DNA of 64,000 nt from Actinomycetes bacterium (GTDB lineage Bacteria > Actinomycetota > Acidimicrobiia > Acidimicrobiales > Acidimicrobiaceae), in assembly GCA_021786375.1 (NCBI GenBank), contig JAJYNL010000044.1, forward strand, positions 1 to 64,000, read 5' to 3'. This document shows positions 15,381 to 25,384 of this stretch, piece by piece. Below the pieces are notes generated by a model. It had not been told where the DNA came from. It ran no database searches and saw only the letters and a program-made list of their open reading frames with translations. The translations under genes and the position numbers were made by a program. The first letter of the stretch is position 1, and each line of letters begins with the position of its first letter.

Positions 15381-18300
15381 ATGAAGCTGAAATCCATCTC
15401 CATCAAAGGGTTCAAGTCCTTTGCCGACCCGGTGGAGTTGCAGCTCACCCAAGGCATCAACGTTGTGGTGGGCCCCAACGGCTCCGGAAAGTCCAATATC
15501 GTCGATGCCATCTCCTGGGTGCTTGGCGCCCAGTCACCCAAGTCTCTGCGCTCCTCCAGGATGGAAGAGGTTATCTTTGCGGGCAACCAGGGCCGCTCCG
15601 CCTCCCGGTCCGCCATCGTGGAGATCGTGCTGGACAACGCCTCCGAGCGGCTCGGATCAGGAGGGGCCCAGGTGACAATCGCCCGGGAACTCACCCGCGA
15701 CGGGCAGTCGCGCTACGAGATCAACGGGCGCGAATGCCGCCTGATCGACGTCCAGGAGCTTCTTGCCGATGCCGGCATCGGCCGTGGCCAACACACCATT
15801 GTCTCTCAGGGAAGCCTGGAGAGCGTGCTCGACGCCAAGCCGGAGGAGCGCCGCCTGGTGATAGAAGAAGCGGCCGGTATCGCCAAATACCGCCGCCGCC
15901 AGGAGCGCACCCGCCGCCGCATGGAGGTGGTCGACGCCGAGTTCGAGCGGGCCAGCGAAGCATCGCGGGAGCTGAAGAAGCGCATACGCCCGCTGGAGCG
16001 GCAGGCTGACGCCGCCAAGAGACACCTTGACCTGAAGGACGAGATTTCCCAGCTGAAGGGATATCTTCTCGGCGAAGAATACCGCCGGCATCTGGATGAG
16101 AGCCTTACGGAGCAGGACAAGCTGACCGCCCTGGCGAACCGGCTTGCCGAGATCGAGCCCCTGCTTGGATCTATGCGCGCCCGTCGGGACGAACTTGGCG
16201 ATGCAGGTGGTGAAGAAGAGGGTATCGCCGACTCCGAAAGGCTGCGCCGGGCAGGGGAGCTTCGTGGCCGTTTCACGAGGGTGGCGCTTTTGGCCGCCGA
16301 GCGCGCCAGAAGGCTGGAGGAGCGCTTGGCCCAGCTGGGTGATGACTCCCGAGAGCGCGCTCTGGGCGAACAACTTGCGGCGCTCCGGGCAGAGAAGGAG
16401 CGACTCGAGGCCGAGGTGATCGGAATCGGCCCGGCGTTGGAGCAGCTGGAGGAGGAGGAGCGCCAGCTCGACGCCTCCGGGCTCCAGGCTTCGGCGGCGC
16501 TGGTGCGAGAGCTGGAGGACAAGGAGCGGACGCTGGCCGAGGCGGCCAGACAGGCTTCCAATTCCCGCGCGCGCGCCCTCCAGGCCTATGAATCGGCGTC
16601 CAAGGCGGCACGGTCCGCCGAGGCACGGCTCTCCCGCCTTGGGGACCAGCTCTCCCAAGACCGTGCCTCCCTCGAGCAGCTTCGTGCCCGTTACGAGAAG
16701 TTGGCGGGAGAGTTGGAGGGTGCGGCGTCGGGCCTGGAGGATGGGCGCCTGGCGCTCAGCGCGGCCGTAGCAGCCGAGGCGGAGCTGGCCGAGAGGTTGG
16801 CCGCGGCTCAGGCCGAGCACGCCGCGGCGACCGCCGTGCTCCAGGCACTTGAGAGGGCAGCCGCCTCCATGCGCGCCGGCTCCCACTTGGAGCTGGCCAG
16901 GCAGATCGCCGAGCCACTCGGAGTGCTAGTGGAGCTGCTTGACATCGAGCCGGGTTTCGAAAAGGCGGTTGAGGCGGCACTGGCCCCCTGGGGCAGGGCA
17001 GTGGTGCAGCGGGACATGGAAGCCGCCAGGGCCAGCTTCATGGCGATCAGGGGTGCTTCGGCCCGAGCCTTGGTGCTTGGGGCATCGCCCGGGGGGTTTT
17101 CCTCTCCCGAGACGCTGCCCGCACCCACCGGCGCCAAGCCTGTAGCCGATCTGGTCAAATCCGCCCATCCGGCGGTAGCCGATCTGGTTGGTTGGCTGCT
17201 TGGCGGCGCCTACCTGGCGCCCGAGGGTGAGCAGGCACTGGGTTCGGTCGCGGAGCCGGGAGTGCACCTGGTCACCACCTCGGGTGAGCGTGCGAGCCTG
17301 ATCGGGTTCGAGGCCGTTTCCGAGACCGAGGTGGTGACCAGGCGGACCCAGACCGAGGCCGCCGAACGGGCGAAGGTGGCGACAGAGAGCCTGGCGGTTG
17401 TTTCGTCCGAGCATGCTGCAGCACGTGCCGCCCGTAGCGCCCTGGAGTCGTCGGTGAAGGAGCGCGAGGCGAACGCGGAGCGCTCCCGCCGGGAGGCCGC
17501 AACCGCACTCGCGGCCCTCGAACGCCAGAGCGCGTCGGTGGAGGGCCTGGCCGTGCAGATCCAGGAGGCCACGGAAAGCCTCGGCCGCCTGAGCGTGGAT
17601 GAAGCCGAGGCGGCCGCGCACCTCGAGCCCACCGAGACCGAGCTTGCCGCTCTGGAGTCAGCGCTGGAGCAGGTGCGCCAGGGGCTGGACGGGATGCGCC
17701 GCGAGGCTGCTCGCATCGCCGAGGGCATTGCGGCGGCGAAGGCGCGGCGTTCCGCCATCGAGGTGCGCGCCGCTCGGCTTTGGGAGCGTCTCAAGCAGTT
17801 GGACGAGCAGATTGCCGGGATGGAGACCGAGCTTGCCGCCGAGATCGGGCGGCGTGAAAAAAGTCTGGCCGAGGCGGAAGTTGTGCGAGCTCGGCTGGCG
17901 CGCCACCTGGCCCTGGCACGGCGCTGCGGTACCGGGGAGGGAGAGCTCCTCGCACTTGAGGCCGACCTTCGAGCCTCCATCGAGGAGCGCCAGATGCGGC
18001 GCAGCGCCTTGAAGGAGGAATCTGCTCGCCTCGCCGCCGAGATCGACCGCCTCTCCTATCAGAGACACCTGTTGGAGCAAGATGTCGCTTCCGCAAAACT
18101 CCGCCTCCGGGAGAGCGAAGTGCGCAGCCAGGTGATGCAGGAGCGCATCTGGCGCGAGTTGGAGATCGATCCCGAGGTGGCACGGCAGATACCCATCCTT
18201 CCCGGCGTGGAGCCGTCGGCGGCGCCCGAACATCTCCGCCGGCTGGAGGAGGAGCTGGCCAGGATGGGGCCGATCAACCAGCTTGCCCAAATCGAGCTGG

Positions 18301-18887
18301 CCGAGCTTCGCGAGCAGCAGCGCTTCCTCGACTCCCAGCTCGAGGACGTCGCCGCGTCCCGGAGCGAGTTGCGCTCCCTCGACCGGGAGATCACCCGGGA
18401 GATGCGCAGCGTCTTCCTGTCGGCTCTGGCGGACGTCTCGGCACATTTCGAGGAGACATTCGGGTTGTTGTTTCCCGGCGGCCGCGGCGAACTCCGGTTG
18501 ATGGATGAATCCGACCCACTCTCCTCGGGCTTGGATTTTGTCCTCTCCATCCCCGGCAAGTCGGTCCGCAGCATCAACCTTCTCTCCGGGGGCGAGCGCT
18601 CACTGGTGGCGCTGGGCTTCCTGATCGCTGTATTCTCCTCCAGACCCTCGCCTTTCTACATACTCGACGAAGTGGAGGCTGCGCTGGACGACTTGTCGTT
18701 GTCGCGCCTACTCGCCTTGCTGGAAGCCTTCGGTGCCCACGCACAGCTCTTCGTCATCTCCCACCAAAAGCGCACCATGGAGATCGCCCACAATCTCTTC
18801 GGGGTGGCCATGAACGGGGACGGCGCGACCAGGGTGGTCGTGGACCGCCTGGCCGACCGGCAGTTGCGCATCTACGGCACTTCCTAG
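15381..18887 (+). CDS. smc: Chromosome segregation ATPase SMC
   Basis: A 1168-residue condensin subunit that organises the chromosome as a dimer. Seen: N-terminal Walker A GPNGSGKSNIVDAI at 31-44, long coiled coils (about 165-500 and 660-1010), a hinge near 505-655 (LGVLVELLDIEPGFEKAVEA), the ABC signature LSGGERSLVALGFL near 1066 and Walker B FYILDEVEAALDD near 1091. The ATG at 15381 starts right at the head domain (KLKSISIKGFKSF); the ~36 in-frame residues upstream are not conserved. The partners scpA and scpB are not in the window. ftsY follows 33 bases later. Confidence 0.97.
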   Translation: MKLKSISIKGFKSFADPVELQLTQGINVVVGPNGSGKSNIVDAISWVLGAQSPKSLRSSRMEEVIFAGNQGRSASRSAIVEIVLDNASERLGSGGAQVTIARELTRDGQSRYEINGRECRLIDVQELLADAGIGRGQHTIVSQGSLESVLDAKPEERRLVIEEAAGIAKYRRRQERTRRRMEVVDAEFERASEASRELKKRIRPLERQADAAKRHLDLKDEISQLKGYLLGEEYRRHLDESLTEQDKLTALANRLAEIEPLLGSMRARRDELGDAGGEEEGIADSERLRRAGELRGRFTRVALLAAERARRLEERLAQLGDDSRERALGEQLAALRAEKERLEAEVIGIGPALEQLEEEERQLDASGLQASAALVRELEDKERTLAEAARQASNSRARALQAYESASKAARSAEARLSRLGDQLSQDRASLEQLRARYEKLAGELEGAASGLEDGRLALSAAVAAEAELAERLAAAQAEHAAATAVLQALERAAASMRAGSHLELARQIAEPLGVLVELLDIEPGFEKAVEAALAPWGRAVVQRDMEAARASFMAIRGASARALVLGASPGGFSSPETLPAPTGAKPVADLVKSAHPAVADLVGWLLGGAYLAPEGEQALGSVAEPGVHLVTTSGERASLIGFEAVSETEVVTRRTQTEAAERAKVATESLAVVSSEHAAARAARSALESSVKEREANAERSRREAATALAALERQSASVEGLAVQIQEATESLGRLSVDEAEAAAHLEPTETELAALESALEQVRQGLDGMRREAARIAEGIAAAKARRSAIEVRAARLWERLKQLDEQIAGMETELAAEIGRREKSLAEAEVVRARLARHLALARRCGTGEGELLALEADLRASIEERQMRRSALKEESARLAAEIDRLSYQRHLLEQDVASAKLRLRESEVRSQVMQERIWRELEIDPEVARQIPILPGVEPSAAPEHLRRLEEELARMGPINQLAQIELAELREQQRFLDSQLEDVAASRSELRSLDREITREMRSVFLSALADVSAHFEETFGLLFPGGRGELRLMDESDPLSSGLDFVLSIPGKSVRSINLLSGGERSLVALGFLIAVFSSRPSPFYILDEVEAALDDLSLSRLLALLEAFGAHAQLFVISHQKRTMEIAHNLFGVAMNGDGATRVVVDRLADRQLRIYGTS

Positions 18888-18920
18888 GCGAGGCACGCAG
18901 CTCCTACACTGTTCTGCACC

Positions 18921-20078
18921 ATGCACAGTGCACAAATAATCCTTCTCGTCGTCGTTGTAGCCCTGGTGGCCGGGGGAATCACCCTGGTCGGCACCCGTTC
19001 CAGGAGACGAGGTGCCCAGCCCAAGCCCGCGGCTCCGCTCTCGGGCACCCGGCCGCCCGTACGGCCCGGGGAAGAGGTCTCAGCCAAACCCACCCAAGGC
19101 GGCCTGATAAGCGGACCCGAGCCCAGCCCGGAGGAGCTGGATCTCCAAGCCGAGGAGAAGCTGGTCCCCGAGCTCCCGGCGACGATACAGGAGGGCCTAA
19201 GGCAAGCCAGGAGGCCCTTCACAGCTGCTCTGCAAGGGCTTTTCAAGCGCAATGCGATCGAAGAGAGCTTCTGGGGCGAAGTGGAGGACTCGCTCATACT
19301 CTCCGATGTCGGCCTGGACCAGGCTACGCGCATAGTGGAGGCGGCCAAGGAGCGCGTGCGCCGCGAGCGCATCACCGATCCGGTCGCTGCTCTCGAGGCG
19401 ATCCGGGCGGCCATGCTGGAGGCTCTCTCCCACGCCGACCGCTCACTCCTGGTCGAGGGCGATCGCCCCGTGGTGTGGCTCTTCGTCGGCGTGAACGGGG
19501 TGGGAAAGACAACGACGATCGGCAAGGTGGCCCACCAGATGAGCGGCGAAGGCAGAAGCGTGATGCTCGCCGCGGCGGATACCTTCCGCGCCGCGGCCGC
19601 CGACCAGCTCGGCCTGTGGGCCGAGCGCGCGGGAGCGGAGATCGTACGCGGGGCGCCGGGAGGAGACCCCGCCGCAGTGCTATTCGATGCGATCTCCTCC
19701 GCCCGGGCCAAGGGCACCGACGTCGTCCTGGGCGATACCGCGGGACGGCTGCAGAACAAGCTCAACCTGATAGAGGAGCTCAAGAAGATCTACCGCACCG
19801 TGGAAAAGGCCCAAGGCAACCTGGGTGAGGTGTTGCTGGTCCTGGATGCGACGGTCGGCCAGAACGGCCTTGCTCAGGCGAAGGTCTTTTCCGAGGCGGT
19901 TGGTGTCACCGGCGTGGTCTTGACCAAGCTGGACGGATCCGCCAAGGGCGGCATAGCCTTCGCGATCGAGGAGACCTTCAAAATCCCGGTAAAGATGGTG
20001 GGCGTCGGAGAGCGAATAGGGGACCTGATCCCTTTCGACCCCAAGGCGTATGTGGAGTCCCTTACCGCGCTCGACTGA
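18921..20078 (+). CDS. ftsY: Signal recognition particle receptor FtsY
   Basis: A 385-residue SRP GTPase. It has an N-terminal membrane segment (IILLVVVVALVAGGITLV, about 6-23), a variable Pro/acidic linker, an N domain from about 85 and a G domain with P-loop GVNGVGKTTT near 192, DTFRAAAADQL, DTAGRLQNK and TKLDGSAKGG. The membrane anchor is common in actinobacteria. One oddity is Gly before DTAGR (VVLGDTAGR), where an aliphatic or Asp residue is usual. It brings ribosome-nascent chains to the translocon with Ffh, encoded next. Confidence 0.96.
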   Translation: MHSAQIILLVVVVALVAGGITLVGTRSRRRGAQPKPAAPLSGTRPPVRPGEEVSAKPTQGGLISGPEPSPEELDLQAEEKLVPELPATIQEGLRQARRPFTAALQGLFKRNAIEESFWGEVEDSLILSDVGLDQATRIVEAAKERVRRERITDPVAALEAIRAAMLEALSHADRSLLVEGDRPVVWLFVGVNGVGKTTTIGKVAHQMSGEGRSVMLAAADTFRAAAADQLGLWAERAGAEIVRGAPGGDPAAVLFDAISSARAKGTDVVLGDTAGRLQNKLNLIEELKKIYRTVEKAQGNLGEVLLVLDATVGQNGLAQAKVFSEAVGVTGVVLTKLDGSAKGGIAFAIEETFKIPVKMVGVGERIGDLIPFDPKAYVESLTALD

Positions 20079-20160
20079 GGGATCGGTGCTCAGCCGCACC
20101 GGCGCCCTAGAATTTTCTCGTCCCCGCCCCGACACCAGGGCGAAGTGAAGGAAGCCTGAT

Positions 20161-21507
20161 TTGTTCGACAACCTCTCGGCCCGCCTGGAGGGCGTGGTCA
20201 CCAAGCTGAAGCGCAAGGGGCGGCTCTCCGCCGCCGACATCGAGGCGGCTCTGCGAGAGATTCGCGCCGCCCTGCTGGAGGCTGACGTCAACCTGGAGGT
20301 GGTCCGCCGGTTCACCGACAACATCCGCGAAGCGGCCATCGGTTCCACGGTCTCCCGTGCGCTTACCCCGGCCCAGCACATAATCAAGCTGGTGGACTCC
20401 GAGCTTCGCTCGACGTTGGGAGGCGATAGCTTCCGGCTTACCTTCGCCTCCACCCCTCCGACGGTGATCATGCTGGTCGGTCTACAGGGATCGGGAAAGA
20501 CGACGGCAGCCGGCAAGCTGGCGCTGTGGCTGCGAAGGCAGGGGCGCCATCCGATGCTCGTAGGTGCCGACCTCGCACGGCCGGCCGCGGTCGAGCAGCT
20601 GCGGATACTCGCCGAGACCGCGCAAGTGGACTTCTTCTCCGAATCCAGCGATCCGGTCTCGGTTGCCCGCGAAGGGATAGCCCGTGCCCGATCGCTCGGC
20701 CGCGACGTGGTGATCATTGACACCGCCGGCCGCCTTGCGGTGGACTCCGAGCTGATGGACGAGATGCGCCGCATCGAAGGCGCCGCCAAACCCAACTACA
20801 CCTTCCTGGTCATCGATGCGATGATCGGCCAGGACGCGCTGGCCACGGCAGGTGCGTTTTCCGAGGCGGTCGGTCTCTCGGGCACCATCCTTACCAAGCT
20901 CGACGGCGACGCGCGGGGCGGTGCCGCTTTGTCGGTGGTCGCCGTCACCGGGAAGAAGATCGCCTTTTCCTCCATCGGCGAGAAGCTCGAGGACTTCGAC
21001 ACCTTCCACCCTGACCGCATGGCCAACCGGATCCTGGGCATGGGGGACGTCCTCTCTCTCATCGAGAAGGCCGAGCGCCAGATGGACAAGCATGTGGCCG
21101 AGAAGGGCGCCCAGAAGCTCGCCCAGGGCAAGTTCGACCTCGAAGACTTCCTGGAGCAGATGCAACAGGTCAAGAGGATGGGGCCGCTGAAGGGGATCAT
21201 GTCCATGCTTCCAGGGGTTCCTCGCGAACTGCGGGATGTGGACATTGACGAGCGCGAGCTGGCCCGCACCGAAGCGATCATCTCTTCCATGACCCGGGAG
21301 GAGCGCCGCAACCCCGCCATAATCGACCCGAGCCGCCGCCAGCGTATCGCCGCAGGCTCCGGTTCCACCTCGATGGCCGTCTCCAATCTGCTCAAGCAGT
21401 TCAAGGAGATGCAGAAGATGATGCGCCAGATGGGGGTGGGACCGCCGTCGGCCACCAAGCGCTCGGCATCGTCCCGCTCGGCCAAGAAGAAGGGCAAGCG
21501 GCGCTAA
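20161..21507 (+). CDS. ffh: Signal recognition particle protein Ffh
   Basis: A 448-residue SRP54 homologue that binds signal sequences and 4.5S RNA. Seen: N domain; P-loop GLQGSGKTTAAGKLA near 109; DLARPAAVEQL; DTAGRLAVDSE; TKLDGDARGG; then a Met-rich M domain from about 300 (MQQVKRMGPLKGIMSMLPG, QRIAAGSGSTSMAVSNLLKQ) with a basic tail. The TTG start at 20161 has GAAGGAAG upstream. It pairs with FtsY; no SRP RNA gene was found nearby. Confidence 0.96.
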   Translation: MFDNLSARLEGVVTKLKRKGRLSAADIEAALREIRAALLEADVNLEVVRRFTDNIREAAIGSTVSRALTPAQHIIKLVDSELRSTLGGDSFRLTFASTPPTVIMLVGLQGSGKTTAAGKLALWLRRQGRHPMLVGADLARPAAVEQLRILAETAQVDFFSESSDPVSVAREGIARARSLGRDVVIIDTAGRLAVDSELMDEMRRIEGAAKPNYTFLVIDAMIGQDALATAGAFSEAVGLSGTILTKLDGDARGGAALSVVAVTGKKIAFSSIGEKLEDFDTFHPDRMANRILGMGDVLSLIEKAERQMDKHVAEKGAQKLAQGKFDLEDFLEQMQQVKRMGPLKGIMSMLPGVPRELRDVDIDERELARTEAIISSMTREERRNPAIIDPSRRQRIAAGSGSTSMAVSNLLKQFKEMQKMMRQMGVGPPSATKRSASSRSAKKKGKRR

Positions 21508-21626
21508 CCTGCACAGATCCTGCGCCGACGGCTCTAGAATCTAGGGGCTGTCATTTTAGGGCAGGTAAATGCCAAGCGGGTAGGTCCGTACGCCCGGACC
21601 GCCGCGAGTGAATCTTAGGAGTTTTG

Positions 21627-21893
21627 GTGTCTGTAAAGCTGAGACTGGTCCGTATGGGCAAGAAGAAGCAGCCTACCTACCGGGTTATCGCTGCTGACGC
21701 GCGCTCGCCCCGCGACGGCCGTTTCATCGAGATCCTGGGCAGCTATCAGCCCCGGAACGAGCCCGCGACGATCGAGATCGACTCCGAGAAGGCGCTCAAG
21801 TGGCTCCGCCAAGGTGCCCAGCCCACCGACCGCGTACGCAAGCTCCTTCAAGTCAGTGGCACCTGGAGCGAGTTCAAGGGTGAAACCAAATGA
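21627..21893 (+). CDS. rpsP: 30S ribosomal protein S16
   Basis: An 88-residue small-subunit protein. Seen: the family start [18 protein letters not shown] and [17 protein letters not shown] at 21627 is chosen because TAGGAG lies 6 bases upstream and the product then starts like other S16 proteins; a TTG one codon earlier is possible. It heads the rpsP-khpA-rimM-trmD-rplS operon; the 119-base gap after ffh should hold the promoter. Confidence 0.95.
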   Translation: MSVKLRLVRMGKKKQPTYRVIAADARSPRDGRFIEILGSYQPRNEPATIEIDSEKALKWLRQGAQPTDRVRKLLQVSGTWSEFKGETK

Positions 21894-22204
21894 CCTCGAT
21901 CGAGTCCGGGGAGTACACCGGTTCCGAAGAGGAGGGCAACCAGCAGGGCACTGCGGCGCGTACCGCCACTGCCGTGCTTCGCTACCTTGGGGTCGAGCTG
22001 ACCCAGCACCCCGACCGTGTCGTGGTGCAGGAGGTGGCCGAGGGTGACAAGCGGGTCAAGCTGACCCTCCTGGTCGACAAGGCCGACATGGGAAGGGTCA
22101 TCGGCCGCCAAGGCAAGATTGCCGGCGCCATCCGGGCCGTGGTGCGCGCGGCCGGAGCCAAGGACGGGATCGACGCATCGGTGGAGATCCAGGAGCGCGA
22201 CTAG
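21890..22204 (+). CDS. khpA: KH-domain RNA-binding protein KhpA
   Basis: A 104-residue protein with a single KH domain (about 30-100) carrying the GxxG loop in [19 protein letters not shown]. KhpA proteins bind RNA broadly, often with KhpB/EloR, and affect cell elongation and division in Gram-positives. Its start overlaps the rpsP stop by 4 bases and the order rpsP-khpA-rimM-trmD is conserved. The first ~20 residues (acidic, Gly/Glu-rich) are an extension. Confidence 0.93.
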   Translation: MTSIESGEYTGSEEEGNQQGTAARTATAVLRYLGVELTQHPDRVVVQEVAEGDKRVKLTLLVDKADMGRVIGRQGKIAGAIRAVVRAAGAKDGIDASVEIQERD

Positions 22205-22258
22205 CGAATTGTCGCCGGCTCCGGTGCCCGTGGAGGCCGGCTCTCCCGGGAGGTTTCC

Positions 22259-22747
22259 GTGACTGAGCGCACCGAAGAACTGTTCGAGGTCGGACGCATT
22301 CAGCGGGCGCACGGAATCCGCGGAGAACTCACGGTGTTTTTTACCACCAATCGCTCCGAGCGCTGGGACCTAGGGGCCAAGTTGATGATAGCGGGGGAGT
22401 GGAGGACCGTCTCCGCTTCCCGTCCGCACCAAGGCAAGGTCCTGCTTCAGCTGGATGGGGTTTCCGACCGTACGACTGCGGAGCACTTGGCAGGACAGGT
22501 GGTATACGCCACCGGCATCGAGGACCCAGAGGCTCTCTGGGTGGACGAAATCATCGGCTCGGCTGTGATCGACCAGAGCGGCACCGAGCGCGGGGTTGTC
22601 GCCGAAGTCCTTGAGAATCCGGCCAGCGACCTGATGGTGCTCGAGGGGGGAGCTCTCGTCCCACTGGCGTTTGTGACCAGTATCGACGCCTCGGCGCACG
22701 TGATCCGGGTCGAGGTGCCCGAAGGGCTCTTCGAAGAGCAGGCATGA
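22259..22747 (+). CDS. rimM: Ribosome maturation factor RimM
   Basis: A 162-residue factor for maturation of the 30S head; it binds S19. Seen: the N-terminal strand FEVGRIQRAHGIRGELTV and the C-terminal PRC-barrel part (LWVDEIIGSAVIDQSG, LVPLAFVTSID). GTG at 22259 has GGGAGG upstream. It overlaps trmD by 4 bases. Confidence 0.94.
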   Translation: MTERTEELFEVGRIQRAHGIRGELTVFFTTNRSERWDLGAKLMIAGEWRTVSASRPHQGKVLLQLDGVSDRTTAEHLAGQVVYATGIEDPEALWVDEIIGSAVIDQSGTERGVVAEVLENPASDLMVLEGGALVPLAFVTSIDASAHVIRVEVPEGLFEEQA

Positions 22748-23412
22748 GGATAACCGTATTCTCCATCTTTCCCGAGATCGTCGACGCCTATTGCTCGATC
22801 TCGCTGGTGGGCAAGGCTCGAGCGGGTGGTCACCTGGAGCTCTCCTGTGTGGACATCCGGGATTACGCCACCGACCGTCACCGCAGCGTCGACGACGTCC
22901 CCTACGGCGGGGGAGCGGGCATGGTGATGAAACCGGAGCCCATATTCGCCGCGGTCGAGGCCACCGATCCGCCCCGGCCTCTATATCTACTGGCGCCCTG
23001 GGGCCGTCGCCTGGATCAGCCCCTCGCCCATGAGCTATCCGTGCTGGAGGGTTTCTCCCTCCTTTGCGGACGTTACGAGGGCGTGGACGCCCGTATCGAG
23101 GATCACCTGGTGGACGGAGCCATATCGCTGGGCGATTTCGTCCTTGCCGGAGGGGAGATCGCGGCCATGGCGGTTATCGAGGCAACGGTTCGCTTACTTC
23201 CCTCCGTGTTGGGCAATCCCGTCTCCCTCGAGGAGGAGAGCTTCGCCGGCGGCGAGCTCGAATACCCCCAGTACACGCGCCCGGCGCAGTTTCGGGGCAT
23301 GGAGGTGCCCGAGGTGCTCCTCGGGGGAAACCATGCGCAGATTGCCAAGTGGCGTGCGGAGATGGCAGCGCGGCGCACGGTAGCGCATCGCCCCGATCTC
23401 GGCGCCGACTAG
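22744..23412 (+). CDS. trmD: tRNA (guanine(37)-N1)-methyltransferase
   Basis: A 222-residue SPOUT methyltransferase making m1G37, which prevents +1 frameshifting. Seen: [14 protein letters not shown] at the start, [18 protein letters not shown], the knotted SAM-binding segments [13 protein letters not shown] and [11 protein letters not shown], and [21 protein letters not shown]. All hallmark motifs are intact. It is translationally coupled to rimM. Confidence 0.96.
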   Translation: MRITVFSIFPEIVDAYCSISLVGKARAGGHLELSCVDIRDYATDRHRSVDDVPYGGGAGMVMKPEPIFAAVEATDPPRPLYLLAPWGRRLDQPLAHELSVLEGFSLLCGRYEGVDARIEDHLVDGAISLGDFVLAGGEIAAMAVIEATVRLLPSVLGNPVSLEEESFAGGELEYPQYTRPAQFRGMEVPEVLLGGNHAQIAKWRAEMAARRTVAHRPDLGAD

Positions 23413-23482
23413 GGCTTTCAGGGCGGGGGCGCCCATTGGGGCCGGTTATGCTTGTATGTCGCCATTTCAGTCAGGAGTTGTT

Positions 23483-23824
23483 GTGAAGCCCACCGATTTG
23501 ATCGATGCAGAGAGCCTGCGTGCAGACGTACCGGTCTTCGCCCAAGGCGACACGGTCAAGGTCCATGTGCGAGTCGTTGAAGGCAGCCGCGAGCGTGTGC
23601 AGGTCTTCCAGGGCGTGGTCATCGCCCGCAGGGGGGGTGGCATCCACGAGACCTTCACGGTCCGCAAGGTCAGCTTCGGCGTCGGGGTAGAGCGCACCTT
23701 CCCCGTCCATTCCCCCATCATCGCCAAGATCGAGGTCGTGACCCGTGGAGACGTTCGCCGCGCCAAGCTTTTCTACCTGCGTGACCGCATTGGCAAGGCG
23801 GCCAAGATAAAGGAGAAGCGCTAG
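23483..23824 (+). CDS. rplS: 50S ribosomal protein L19
   Basis: A 113-residue protein at the 30S-50S interface. Seen: [45 protein letters not shown] and the C-terminal [20 protein letters not shown] typical of L19 (given as a family ending). GTG at 23483 with CAGGAG upstream gives a normal-length protein. In many actinobacteria lepB and rnhB follow; here they are absent and a DUF2469 gene follows directly. Confidence 0.95.
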   Translation: MKPTDLIDAESLRADVPVFAQGDTVKVHVRVVEGSRERVQVFQGVVIARRGGGIHETFTVRKVSFGVGVERTFPVHSPIIAKIEVVTRGDVRRAKLFYLRDRIGKAAKIKEKR

Positions 23825-23921
23825 CTCAAGCGATGCTCCGGCCGCGTCCGCGGTGGAGCCCGCTGGGGCCGGCGGAACCAGCCGCGGGCCTCTTGCCTGC
23901 CATCTGGCGGAAAGGACCGAG

Positions 23922-24218
23922 TTGAGCGCTGAGGATCTCGAGAAATTCGAAGCCGATGTGGAGCTGGCGCTGTACCAGGAGTACCGTGCCGTTCTCGCGA
24001 TGTTCAAATACGTCGTCGAGACGGATCGGCGCTTCTACCTCGCCAACGAGGTGAATGTGGAGACCTTGAACGAGGGCCCTCGCACCTATCTCAAGATAAC
24101 CCTCTCCGACGCCTGGGCCTGGGACATGTACCGCCCGGTTCGTTTCGTGGAGCGGGTGACGGTCATCACCTTCAAGGACGTGAACATAGAGGAGCTCCCG
24201 CGCAAGGAGCCGATCTGA
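23922..24218 (+). CDS. DUF2469 family protein
   Basis: A 98-residue actinobacterial protein of unknown function. Seen: SAEDLEKFEADVELALYQEY, VETDRRFYLANEV and DAWAWDMYRPVRFV, which I recognise as DUF2469 features. TTG at 23922 with GGAAAGGA upstream begins the conserved part. It usually lies beside rnhB in the rplS region, and here follows rplS at 97 bases. It is cytoplasmic; no catalytic signature is visible. Confidence 0.85.
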   Translation: MSAEDLEKFEADVELALYQEYRAVLAMFKYVVETDRRFYLANEVNVETLNEGPRTYLKITLSDAWAWDMYRPVRFVERVTVITFKDVNIEELPRKEPI

Positions 24219-24262
24219 TCGCCTCCGGGGCGCCGGGCTCCGTTATCTGACAGGGGGCGTCG

Positions 24263-25384
24263 ATGCACCTTGAACTTTCCACGCTCGCGGTGCACAGCGG
24301 TCGCCCGGACCGGTACCCCGGCGCACCTCTGAGCGTTCCGCCCACCATGTCCTCCACCTACGTAGCCGGGGCCTCGCGCGAATACTCCCGCCAGGAGGAG
24401 GCCGCCGCGATAGCCTTCGAGCAGGCCGTGGGGGCTCTGGAAGGAGGGCGCGCACTCGCGTTCTCCTCGGGAGTGGCCGCTGCGGCGGCGGTGGTGGCGG
24501 TCGCCTCCCATGGCTTGCGCCGCCCCCTCAGGGTGCTTGCCCAGAGTGGCATGTACACCGGCACCCTTGCGCTCCTGCGCAATGAAGAGGCGGCGGGTCA
24601 TTTGCTGCTGGCCGAAGTTGACGCCGTAGAAACCAGCGATCTTCTTCCCCACATCGCCGAAGCCGACTTGGTCTGGGTGGAGACACCATCCAACCCGCTG
24701 CTTCGGCTCTACGACATCGCGGAGCTGGCCGGCGCATGCCGCCGGAGCCGGGCGAGACTCTGCGTCGATTCCACCTTCGCAACCCCTATCCTGCAGAACC
24801 CACTGGCGCTCGGTGCGGACATCGTGGTTCACTCCGCCTCGAAGTACCTTGGCGGCCACTCCGATCTGATTGCCGGCGTTGCCGTCACCTCTGATGGTAC
24901 CTTTGGGGACCTGCTCCACGATCAGCGCACCCGCTACGGAGCCGTTCTGGGGCCGATGGAGGCGTTCCTGGCCCTCAGGGGGTTACGGACCCTGGCTGTG
25001 CGTGTCGAGCGCGCAACAGCCAATGCAGCGGTGCTGGCGGCCATGCTGCGGGAGCACCCGACGGTCATGGAGATCTACTATCCCGGGCTTGACTCGAGCC
25101 CCTACCGGCGACTGGCCGAGAGCCAGATGCGACAGGCCGGGGCCATGTTGTCAATGGTGTTGCCTGGCGCGCCTTATCTGGTCGAGCGCTTTTGCGACTC
25201 GCTTCGAATCGCCGTCAATTCCACTTCGCTTGGCGGGGTCGAAACGCAGGTGGAGCGCAGGGCCAAGCATCCCGGGGAGCTCATCGACCCCGGCCTCGTG
25301 CGCGTAAGCGTCGGAATCGAGTCCATTGGAGACCTCATGGAGGACTTCAGGTCGGCTCTGAAGTCGGCCTACCACGTTTCTTAG
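24263..25384 (+). CDS. Cys/Met-metabolism PLP-dependent enzyme (cystathionine gamma-synthase/lyase type)
   Basis: A 373-residue fold-type I PLP enzyme of trans-sulfuration. Seen: STLAVHSGRPDR at the start, the cofactor region SSGVAAAAAV and YTGTLALL, VWVETPSNPLL, the Asp of LCVDSTFATPI, and the PLP Lys in HSASKYLGGHSD. The C-terminal part (GGVETQVERRAKHPG) matches the specificity region. Whether it makes or cleaves cystathionine, or acts on homoserine esters, cannot be decided. The ATG at 24263 follows CAGGGGG. Its last 38 bases overlap the convergent gene below. Confidence 0.88.
   Translation: MHLELSTLAVHSGRPDRYPGAPLSVPPTMSSTYVAGASREYSRQEEAAAIAFEQAVGALEGGRALAFSSGVAAAAAVVAVASHGLRRPLRVLAQSGMYTGTLALLRNEEAAGHLLLAEVDAVETSDLLPHIAEADLVWVETPSNPLLRLYDIAELAGACRRSRARLCVDSTFATPILQNPLALGADIVVHSASKYLGGHSDLIAGVAVTSDGTFGDLLHDQRTRYGAVLGPMEAFLALRGLRTLAVRVERATANAAVLAAMLREHPTVMEIYYPGLDSSPYRRLAESQMRQAGAMLSMVLPGAPYLVERFCDSLRIAVNSTSLGGVETQVERRAKHPGELIDPGLVRVSVGIESIGDLMEDFRSALKSAYHVS

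Noticed and set aside
15657-16886. Long open frame antisense to smc
   Set aside because: A product of high GC and codon bias opposite a clearly real SMC gene; no motif and no ribosome binding site.
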